A stretch of 20,057 bases of DNA from assembly GCA_018711985.1 (NCBI GenBank), contig DVHS01000011.1, positions 1 to 20,057 on the forward strand, read 5' to 3'. Below, piece by piece: positions 7,909-13,733 of this stretch (position 1 is the first letter of the stretch; each line of letters begins with the position of its first letter). The stretch comes from Egerieenecus merdigallinarum (GTDB lineage: Bacteria > Bacillota > Clostridia > Christensenellales > Aristaeellaceae). Below the pieces are notes generated by a model, which searched no databases, was not told the origin of the DNA, and saw only the letters and a list, made by a program, of their open reading frames with translations. Both the position numbers and the translations under genes were made by a program.

Positions 7909-7969
7909 GGCGTCATAAGCGCAGCCCGGCGGGCATAGGCTTCCCTGTAACAACGGGGGAGGGATGACC

Positions 7970-8824
7970 ATGCAGCGCAGGAGACGGACGGAACGCAGGC
8001 GGAGGTTCAGGCGCAGCGGACTGGGAGCCCGGGCTTTGATGGCGCTTTCGGCGCTGGTGGTCCTGGCGGGGCTTGCCAGCCGCATAACAGGCGGGGAGGA
8101 ACTGTCCGCCGCGGTGATTGCCACGCCCACGCCCACGCCGCTGACCGCAACCTTTGACGAAACGGTGGAGACCCGGCAGGTGACCTGCCCGGCGGAAACC
8201 TGGTATTGCCTGCAAACCGGCGTGTTTAGTACCCTGGAAGCCGCGCAGGAGAAAAGCACCGCGTATTCCGACCGGGGCGCGCCGGGATATGTGGCGCAGG
8301 ACGGGGACAAGTACCGGGTTTTGCTCAGCGCCTATGGCACCCAGGAGGAGGCCCAGCGGGTCCGGGAACGCCTGGATACCCAACAGGCGGTGGATACTTA
8401 TGTGCATGAAATGACGCGCCCGGAACTGCCCCTGCAGCTGACAGGCATGCGGGGACAGCTGGACGTGATTGAAGCGGCCATGGCGCTTTTGCCCACCCTG
8501 GCGGATCAGTGGCGGGACGCGGCGCTCATGGTGGATCAGGGAGAGATGACCCTGGAGGAGGCGCAGCGCATGGCCGCGGAAAGCCTGGAGCAGTGCCGGG
8601 TGATGCTGCAGGTGCTCAATGAGCGCTTTGTCAGCCCGGTGCCCGCCCTGGCCCAGCGGCTGGAGCTGCTCTGCACGGCGGGAATGGGGGCGGCCACACG
8701 GCTGGAGGAAGCGGCGCACACGGATCTGACCACCGCCTCCGCGCAGCTGAAAATGGAAGCGCTGGGGCTGCACCACGGCATGAAAATTACTTGGGAGGCC
8801 ATGCTTTCCCAGGATGGGCAATAG
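7970..8824 (+). CDS. Membrane-anchored SPOR-domain protein
   Basis: This is a predicted single-pass membrane protein of 284 aa. A very Arg-rich cytoplasmic N terminus (about ten arginines in the first 20 residues) precedes a hydrophobic helix at about residues 23-38. A Pro/Thr linker (TPTPTPLTAT) comes next. A SPOR-like domain at about residues 72-130 begins with WYCLQTGVFSTLEAAQ and includes YRVLLSAYGTQEEAQRV. SPOR domains bind denuded peptidoglycan at division or sporulation septa. The rest (about 140-284) is a helical region with no family I recognise. I chose the ATG at 7970 over the one at 7964 because GGAGG ends at 7962. The gene ends 23 bases before the DRTGG gene on the same strand, so it may be co-transcribed with the sensory module. 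Confidence 0.8.
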   Translation: MQRRRRTERRRRFRRSGLGARALMALSALVVLAGLASRITGGEELSAAVIATPTPTPLTATFDETVETRQVTCPAETWYCLQTGVFSTLEAAQEKSTAYSDRGAPGYVAQDGDKYRVLLSAYGTQEEAQRVRERLDTQQAVDTYVHEMTRPELPLQLTGMRGQLDVIEAAMALLPTLADQWRDAALMVDQGEMTLEEAQRMAAESLEQCRVMLQVLNERFVSPVPALAQRLELLCTAGMGAATRLEEAAHTDLTTASAQLKMEALGLHHGMKITWEAMLSQDGQ

Positions 8825-8847
8825 CGGATGAGAGGAATGATGCACGG

Positions 8848-9207
8848 ATGACCCTGAGAAAGATTGCTGAGCTCCTTCAAGCGGAGGTGCTCACCGGGGA
8901 GGACAAGCTGGATACCGAGGCGGTCACCGCCTGCGGATCGGACCTGATGAGCGATGTGCTGGCCTTTGTGAAGGACCGCACAATTCTGATTACCGGGCTG
9001 GTGAACGCCCATGTGGTGCGCACCGCGGAGATGCTGGACATTATCTGTGTGGTGTTTGCGCGGGGCAAGCGTCCGGGCGAGGAGATTCTGGAAGCCGCGC
9101 GTGAAATCGACCTGCCGGTAATGGCCACCAAAATGACCACCTACACGGCCTGCGGGGAGTTGTATCTCCACGGGCTGCCGGGTACCAAGGAAAAACCCCA
9201 GAGTTGA
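8848..9207 (+). CDS. DRTGG-domain protein (first copy)
   Basis: This is a 119-aa single-domain protein of the DRTGG fold, a domain also found in phosphotransacetylases and near CBS domains and HPr kinase-like proteins. Recognisable parts are GSDLMSDVLAFVK (about residues 30-42), LVNAHVVRTAEML (51-63), the FARGKRP turn (70-76) and TKMTTYTACGELY (94-106). The family's role is unknown; a ligand-binding or protein-docking function is usually guessed. The start at 8848 follows AGAGGA; an earlier in-frame ATG would overlap the SPOR gene and lacks a good site. It is the first gene of a five-gene block whose centre is a sensory-type hydrogenase. Freestanding DRTGG proteins next to [FeFe] hydrogenase genes are a recurrent clostridial arrangement as far as I recall. 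Confidence 0.85.
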   Translation: MTLRKIAELLQAEVLTGEDKLDTEAVTACGSDLMSDVLAFVKDRTILITGLVNAHVVRTAEMLDIICVVFARGKRPGEEILEAAREIDLPVMATKMTTYTACGELYLHGLPGTKEKPQS

Positions 9208-9227
9208 TCCGGGAAGGAGAAATCCCC

Positions 9228-9662
9228 ATGAGCCAAGTGCTGATTCGTGAAGTATTTCCCGTGGCCGCCGGAGCCTATGAAACGGCCGGGGAGGCCTCCG
9301 CCGCCATCAAACGCAAGCTCAAGCAGCTGGGCGTGGACAGCGGCGTGCTGCGGCGGGTTTCCGTGGCCAGCTATGAGGTGGAGCTGAACCTGGTGATTCA
9401 TTCCATGGGCGGCACGCTGACGCTGACCGTGGACCCGCAGCAGGTGACGCTGTGCTCCAAGGACGTGGGCCCGGGCATTCCCGACATTGACAAGGCCATG
9501 ACCGAAGGCTATTCCACAGCCAACGAAGAGGCGCGTTCCCTGGGCTTTGGGGCGGGCATGGGTTTGCCCAACATGAAGCGGAACGCCTCCACCTTTGAAA
9601 TTCAGAGCCAGGCGGGGGTGGGCACCAGCATCACCATGGGCTTTCGCCTGGACGGAAAATAA
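9228..9662 (+). CDS. RsbW/RsbT-like GHKL ATPase (anti-sigma-factor kinase type)
   Basis: This is a 144-aa single-domain ATPase of the GHKL fold, closest in layout to the serine kinases RsbT/RsbW and SpoIIAB. The N box SYEVELNLVIHS lies at about residues 48-59 with N54 as the expected Mg ligand. DVGPGI (79-84) is the G1 box. GFGAGMGLPNMKR (107-119) is the lid/G2 region and GVGTS (131-134 region) the last glycine box. All ATP-binding elements look intact. The ATG at 9228 follows GGAAGGAG. The known role of the family is phosphorylation of an antagonist protein or binding of a sigma factor. No STAS antagonist, PP2C phosphatase or sigma factor is encoded in this window, so the target is unknown. 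It sits directly before the sensory hydrogenase. Confidence 0.85.
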   Translation: MSQVLIREVFPVAAGAYETAGEASAAIKRKLKQLGVDSGVLRRVSVASYEVELNLVIHSMGGTLTLTVDPQQVTLCSKDVGPGIPDIDKAMTEGYSTANEEARSLGFGAGMGLPNMKRNASTFEIQSQAGVGTSITMGFRLDGK

Positions 9663-9731
9663 CCCGCGCCTTGAACAGATTATGGCACCGTCCCCCGGAC
9701 GGCGGTTTCCGGGGAGGAGGAGGCACAGGAG

Positions 9732-11039
9732 ATGGAGGCGGAAAAGAAACGGTTTCATTCCGTCCGGTTGGAAAAGGATAAGTGCCGGGGCTGCACCAAC
9801 TGCCTCAAGCGCTGCCCCACGGAGGCCATTCGCGTCCGCGGAGGCCGGGCGCATATCATTGATGAAAGGTGCATCGACTGTGGAGAATGCATCCGGGTCT
9901 GTGATTACCATGCCAAGGTAGCCGTAACGGACCCCCTGTCCTCCATCAGCCGGTTCAAATACAAAATTGCGCTGCCTGCGCCTTCCCTGTATGGGCAGTT
10001 CAAGAGCCTGCGGCATATTGCCCAGGTGCTCACGGGGCTGAAGCACATGGGGTTTGATGATGTGTTCGAGGTGGCAAGGGGGGCGGATGTGGTTACCCGG
10101 GCCATCCGGGAAAAGCTGCGCCAGCCCGGGCTCCCACGGCCGCTGATCTCCGCCGCTTGCCCGGCCATTGTGCGGCTGATCCAGGTGCGCTTTCCCGATT
10201 TGATTGAGCATATCGTGGACGTGCGCCAGCCCATGGAGGCGGCGGCGCTCATTGCCCGGCATGAATTCTGCCGCAAGAATAACGTGGCGCCGGAGGATGT
10301 GGGCTGCTTTTTCATTACGCCCTGCCCGGCCAAGGTGACGGCCATTCGCAACCCCATCGGCCATGAAACCAGCGCGGTGGATGGCGCGATTTCTGTGCTG
10401 GAGATCTACGGCCTGCTGTCCAGCCATACCAGGAGCCACGTCATGGACGACAGCCTGCTCAAAGCCACCTCCTATGGCATTGGTTGGGCTAACAGCGGTG
10501 GTGAGGCGGTGGCCGTATACCCGGAAAATTCCCTGGCGGTGGACGGCATCGAAAACGTGATCCGCGTGCTGGAGGAAGTGGAGAACAACAAGCTCAGCGA
10601 CCTGACCTTTCTGGAATGCTCCGCCTGCACCGGCGGCTGTGTGGGCGGCCCGCTGAACTTTGAGAACAACTACGTGGCCCGCTCCAGTATCCGCCGCCTG
10701 GTGGAGGACCGGGAACGCACCCACCCCGAGGAGCAGGTGGACGTGTCCCTGCTGACCAAGTATCCGCTGCACAGCCCCAAACCCATTCTACCCAACAGCG
10801 CCATGCAGCTGGATGATGATATTGTGGAAGCCATGCGCAAGATGGAGCGCATCGAGGAGATTTACAAGCGGCTCCCGGGGTACGATTGCGGCTCCTGCGG
10901 GTCGCCCACCTGCCGGACCTTTGCCGAGGACATCGTTCGTGGATATGCCCGGGAAATGGACTGCATTCATATATTGAAGGAACAGCTCAAAATTATGGCC
11001 CAGCAGATGGTAAGCCTGGCCCAGAACACCCGCGAATAA
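9732..11039 (+). CDS. Sensory-type [FeFe] hydrogenase (HydS-like) with Fe-S domain
   Basis: This 435-aa iron-sulfur protein resembles the putative sensory [FeFe] hydrogenases of Clostridia and Thermotogae. Two [4Fe-4S] ferredoxin motifs come first (C18-C21-C24-C28 and C47-C50-C53-C57). The H-cluster domain follows. All four cysteines expected to hold its [4Fe-4S] subcluster are present: C143 in SAACPAI, C198 in TPCPAK, and C299 and C303 in ECSACTGGC. The cysteine that relays protons in catalytic enzymes is replaced by A142, and the methionines of the L2 and L3 motifs are replaced by Thr and Ser. Residues 380-411 form an Fe-S domain (C386, C389, C394, C411) like that of RnfB. The protein ends in a short helical tail with no PAS domain. 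These changes point to sensing rather than fast turnover; that is inference from homologues. Confidence 0.88.
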   Translation: MEAEKKRFHSVRLEKDKCRGCTNCLKRCPTEAIRVRGGRAHIIDERCIDCGECIRVCDYHAKVAVTDPLSSISRFKYKIALPAPSLYGQFKSLRHIAQVLTGLKHMGFDDVFEVARGADVVTRAIREKLRQPGLPRPLISAACPAIVRLIQVRFPDLIEHIVDVRQPMEAAALIARHEFCRKNNVAPEDVGCFFITPCPAKVTAIRNPIGHETSAVDGAISVLEIYGLLSSHTRSHVMDDSLLKATSYGIGWANSGGEAVAVYPENSLAVDGIENVIRVLEEVENNKLSDLTFLECSACTGGCVGGPLNFENNYVARSSIRRLVEDRERTHPEEQVDVSLLTKYPLHSPKPILPNSAMQLDDDIVEAMRKMERIEEIYKRLPGYDCGSCGSPTCRTFAEDIVRGYAREMDCIHILKEQLKIMAQQMVSLAQNTRE

Positions 11040-11051
11040 GGAGGACGCAAG

Positions 11052-11405
11052 ATGACCCTGGAAAACCTCATTGCCCTGACCGGGGCGAAGAACATGACGC
11101 CCGGCCTGCCCCTGGACACCCAGGTGAGCTGTGGCTATACCTGCGACCTGCTCAGCTGGGTCATGGCACACGGCAAGCAGGGCATGGCCTGGATCACCGT
11201 GCAGACGCACATGAACGTCATCGCCGTGGCCTCCCTGATGGAAATGGCGGCGGTTATCATTCCCGAGGGTATCCAGATGGAGGAACCCTCCCTGGAAAAG
11301 GCGCGGGAGGAAGGCGTGGCCGTGCTGCAAAGCGACAAGACCGCCTTTGCGCTTTGCGCCCTGCTGGCACAGCACGGCTTGCCATCGTCCCAGCCGGGGG
11401 ATTGA
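11052..11405 (+). CDS. DRTGG-domain protein (second, divergent copy)
   Basis: This 117-aa protein has the same size and layout as the DRTGG gene at 8848 but is strongly diverged. The conserved core is visible as CGYTCDLLSWVMAHG (about residues 27-41), then the strand and helix around THMNVIAVASLMEMAAVI (52-69) and a C-terminal SDKTAFALCALL. The RGKRP turn of the first copy is replaced by EGIQMEE. The pair probably arose by an old duplication and may bind as two different subunits. The start follows AAGGAGG by seven bases, 12 bases after the sensory hydrogenase stop. The next gene begins four bases after its stop, so the block is tightly packed. The function is unknown. Confidence 0.78.
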   Translation: MTLENLIALTGAKNMTPGLPLDTQVSCGYTCDLLSWVMAHGKQGMAWITVQTHMNVIAVASLMEMAAVIIPEGIQMEEPSLEKAREEGVAVLQSDKTAFALCALLAQHGLPSSQPGD

Positions 11406-11408
11406 GCC

Positions 11409-12107
11409 ATGTATGTGGACCTGCACATCCATTCCTGCCTGAGCCCTTGTGCCGATGACGACATGACCCCCGCCAATATCTGCGGCATGGCCAGCATCAA
11501 GGGCTTGGATGCCATTGCCGTAACGGACCATAATTGTGCCCGAAACCTGCCCTATGTAAAGGAGGCAGCGGATGCGTTCCACCTCATCCTGCTGCCGGGC
11601 ATGGAGATTACCACCCGGGAGGAAGTGCATGTGCTGGGCTACTTTCCCACGGTGGAGGTGGCCATGGAAGCGGGGGAATTCTTTGCGTCTCATCTGCCGC
11701 CCATGAAAAACCGCCCCGCCTTCTTTGGCAGGCAGCTGGTGGTGGATACCGACGACCAGGTGGTGGATGAGGAGCAACGGCTGCTGATTGGCGCGACAGA
11801 CTTGTCCCTGACCCAATGCGTGGCGGAGATCCGCGGCCGAGGCGGCGTGGCGGTGCCGGCGCACATCAACCGGGGGAGCAACGGCCTGTTGATCAACCTG
11901 GGCATGATGCCCCCGGAGCCGGACTTTCACGTGGTGGAGGTATGGCCGGATCAGCCAGCCCTGCCGGAGGCGGTGAAAGGCCGGCGCGTTTTGCATGCTT
12001 CCGACGCGCACCAGCTGGGAAATATTCGTGAGGCTGTTTTTGACATACCCACGGAGCGCTTTTCTTTTGGCGGATTGTGGACGTGGTTGCATGATTTTCA
12101 CAGATAA
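11409..12107 (+). CDS. PHP-domain metal-dependent phosphoesterase
   Basis: This is a 232-aa PHP-fold phosphoesterase. The full metal-binding set can be seen: H6 and H8 in DLHIHS, D40 and H41 in TDH, E66 in GMEIT, H74 in VHVLGY, H152 in PAHINR, and D199 and H201 in SDAH. It should therefore be an active trinuclear metalloenzyme. PHP enzymes hydrolyse phosphate monoesters or nucleotide phosphodiesters; the substrate here cannot be told. It is the last gene of the sensory block and ends 185 bases before the catalytic hydrogenase operon. I see no terminator between them. A PHP enzyme beside a GHKL kinase and a sensor hydrogenase might reverse a phosphorylation or degrade a nucleotide signal, but this is speculation. 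Confidence 0.87.
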   Translation: MYVDLHIHSCLSPCADDDMTPANICGMASIKGLDAIAVTDHNCARNLPYVKEAADAFHLILLPGMEITTREEVHVLGYFPTVEVAMEAGEFFASHLPPMKNRPAFFGRQLVVDTDDQVVDEEQRLLIGATDLSLTQCVAEIRGRGGVAVPAHINRGSNGLLINLGMMPPEPDFHVVEVWPDQPALPEAVKGRRVLHASDAHQLGNIREAVFDIPTERFSFGGLWTWLHDFHR

Positions 12108-12292
12108 TCGTTGACAAATTTGTACAAAAAAATTTTTTCTCTCCGTGGGAAGTGATGAAAATAGCACAAGGCATGACTGTGCTTTCACTAAAGACTATCT
12201 TTTCGGATAGAAATATGTTAAAATAACTACAAGTGCGAACGCACAAACCGTACCGCGAAAAGGTGAAACACCTTGAAGGAGGGTCAAGATTT
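12108..12292 (+). promoter_or_regulatory. AT-rich intergenic region upstream of the hydrogenase operon
   Basis: This 185-base gap is markedly AT-rich compared with its surroundings. It contains ACAAATTTGT (12114-12123, a perfect palindrome inside TTGACAAATTTGTACAA) and an A7T6 tract (12126-12138). Two further inverted repeats are AGCACA-N9-TGTGCT (12163-12183) and CTATC-N6-GATAG (12195-12210). TAAAAT at 12219-12224 is the best -10 candidate, with only a weak -35 upstream, as expected for an activated promoter. The AAGGAGGG ribosome-binding site is at about 12276-12283. A TTGACA at 12111 lacks a -10 at the right distance. The region probably carries the hydrogenase promoter and one or more operators. 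Confidence 0.5.
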
Positions 12293-12760
12293 ATGCCGGA
12301 TCAAAGAGAAAAATACGTGCAGCTCCAGGAAGCGATTAACCGGCACAAGGGGGAACCCGGAGCGCTGATGCCGGTGCTTCAGGAGGCACAGAATATTTTT
12401 GGCTATGTACCTTTGGACGTGCAGGAACAAATCGCAGACGGGCTGGATACTACGCTGAGCGAAGTGTATGGTGTTGCGACGTTTTATTCTCAATTTTCCC
12501 TGGAGCCTAAGGGGCAGTATGTGGTGGGCGTGTGCCTGGGTACGGCTTGCTACGTAAAGGGTTCCCAGAAGGTGCTGGACAAGCTGAGCGAAGAGCTCAA
12601 GATTCCTGTGGGCAAAACCACCGAGGACGGACGCTTCACCCTGAACGCCACCCGCTGCCTGGGCGCGTGCGGCCTGGCTCCTGTGATGATGATTAACGAC
12701 GAGGTTTACGGACGCCTGACGCCCGACGAAATCCCGGCGATTATCGCCAAGTACCGCTAA
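12293..12760 (+). CDS. hydC: NuoE-like [2Fe-2S] subunit of NAD-linked hydrogenase (HydC/HndA)
   Basis: This is the thioredoxin-fold [2Fe-2S] subunit of the multimeric [FeFe] hydrogenase, homologous to NuoE of complex I and equivalent to HndA or HydC. It is 155 aa. A helical N-terminal domain carries GALMPVLQEAQNIFGYVP (about residues 23-40) and SEVYGVATFYSQF (56-68), both hallmark NuoE motifs. The cluster ligands are C81, C86, C122 and C126. The ATG at 12293 has AAGGAGGG upstream; an in-frame ATG at 12233 would overlap the presumed promoter and is rejected. It opens the operon hydC - GHKL ATPase - HndB-like - hydB - hydA. With HydB it forms the NADH-oxidising module. Confidence 0.95.
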   Translation: MPDQREKYVQLQEAINRHKGEPGALMPVLQEAQNIFGYVPLDVQEQIADGLDTTLSEVYGVATFYSQFSLEPKGQYVVGVCLGTACYVKGSQKVLDKLSEELKIPVGKTTEDGRFTLNATRCLGACGLAPVMMINDEVYGRLTPDEIPAIIAKYR

Positions 12761-12781
12761 AGCGGCGCGAGGTGGAAAGCC

Positions 12782-13336
12782 ATGCGGGACTTATCGCTGC
12801 ATCTGCTGGATCTGACGCAAAACAGCGTAACGGCTGGCGCTTCCCTGGTGGAAATACTGCTTACCCTGGAGGAAAACGGCTGGCTGACGATGGTGATCCG
12901 CGATGATGGCAGGGGCATGAGCCCCGAGCTGCTGGCCCGGGTGACCAGCCCATTTGCTACCACCCGCACCACCCGCAAGGTGGGGCTGGGTATTCCCATG
13001 ATGCAGGAAAACGCCGAAAAGACCGGCGGCAAGCTGAACATACGCAGCACGGAGGGGGAGGGGACGGAGCTCACCGTAACCCTTGATACGAAGCACATCG
13101 ATTGCTTACCCCTGGGAGACTTGTCCGGAACGCTGCTGAGCCTGATCCTGATGCATCCGGACAGGCCGGATTTCCACTTTCACGGCGCGTCGCCGCAGGG
13201 ACAATGCGACGTGAACACCCGGGAAATCCGTCAGGCGGCGGGAAATCTGCCGCTGAACGAGCCAGCCATTGCCGCGTGGCTTCAGGAAGCGATCCATGAA
13301 GAAATCAATCCGATCTTTGGAGGTGCGAACCTATGA
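12782..13336 (+). CDS. GHKL ATPase-domain protein within the hydrogenase operon
   Basis: This 184-aa protein has a histidine-kinase-type ATPase domain in its first 100 residues: N box LDLTQNSVTAGA (9-20, N14 as Mg ligand), G1 box DDGRGM (41-46), F-box region PFATTRTTRKVGLGI (57-71) and GEGTEL (92-97). There is no dimerisation domain, phospho-accepting histidine, membrane segment or sensor domain. Residues 105-184 form an extension with several histidines (HPDRPDFHFHG, about 125-135) that I do not recognise. It lies 21 bp after hydC and overlaps the next gene by four bases (ATGA), so its synthesis is tied to that of the hydrogenase. A gene of this kind at this position recurs in clostridial hydrogenase operons as I recall. 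Regulation or assembly are possible roles; neither is shown. Confidence 0.85.
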   Translation: MRDLSLHLLDLTQNSVTAGASLVEILLTLEENGWLTMVIRDDGRGMSPELLARVTSPFATTRTTRKVGLGIPMMQENAEKTGGKLNIRSTEGEGTELTVTLDTKHIDCLPLGDLSGTLLSLILMHPDRPDFHFHGASPQGQCDVNTREIRQAAGNLPLNEPAIAAWLQEAIHEEINPIFGGANL

Positions 13337-13710
13337 AATCCTTGGCTGAATTGGAAGCTATCCGGCAAAAGACGCTGGAAAATATCGCCATGCGCAAGGA
13401 AGTCCATGACTCTGCCCGGGTGGTGGTGGGCATGGCTACCTGCGGCATTGCTGCCGGCGCCCGACCGGTGATGCTGGCCTTTGTGGAAGAAATCAACAAG
13501 CGCAAGCTGGACCATGTGACCGTTTCCCAGACGGGCTGCGTGGGCATGTGCCGCCTGGAGCCCATGGTGGACGTTTATATGCCGGGGCAGGAGAAAGTAA
13601 CCTATGTAAAGCTGACCCCGGACATGGTTCCGCGGATTGTGGCCGAGCATATTGTCAATGGCCGCCCCGTGCTGGAGTATACCATCGGCGCTGCGGAAGA
13701 AAAAAAGTAA
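13333..13710 (+). CDS. hndB: HndB-like [2Fe-2S] thioredoxin-fold protein
   Basis: This 125-aa protein is a thioredoxin-like [2Fe-2S] ferredoxin resembling HndB of NADP-reducing hydrogenases and the N-terminal domain of HydB. Characteristic stretches are VVVGMATCGIAAGARPV (about residues 30-46) and QTGCVGMCRLEP (about 66-77). Only three cysteines exist in the whole protein (C37, C69, C73), where a standard cluster of this fold uses four. In homologues I recall the same CGIAAGA form, so this seems a family trait rather than a mutation. The start codon overlaps the upstream ATPase gene by four bases, and a GGAGG site lies inside that gene. It probably serves as an accessory electron carrier in the HndABCD-type enzyme. 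Confidence 0.87.
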   Translation: MKSLAELEAIRQKTLENIAMRKEVHDSARVVVGMATCGIAAGARPVMLAFVEEINKRKLDHVTVSQTGCVGMCRLEPMVDVYMPGQEKVTYVKLTPDMVPRIVAEHIVNGRPVLEYTIGAAEEKK

Positions 13711-13733
13711 CTAGCGAATGAGGAGGCATACCC

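Noticed and set aside
9141..10772. A 543-codon minus-strand open frame opposite the ATPase and sensory hydrogenase
   Set aside because: It spans two clear plus-strand genes and the gap between them, with no recognisable domain.
12111..12139. TTGACA as the -35 of the hydrogenase promoter
   Set aside because: At 16-18 bp downstream the sequence is a T tract, with no acceptable -10; TAAAAT at 12219 is a better, though still weak, candidate.
12147..12170. Possible Rex (NADH-sensing repressor) operator in the hydrogenase upstream region
   Set aside because: The GTGATGAAAATAGCACAA stretch matches the Rex half-sites only partly and with wrong symmetry, so I do not call it.
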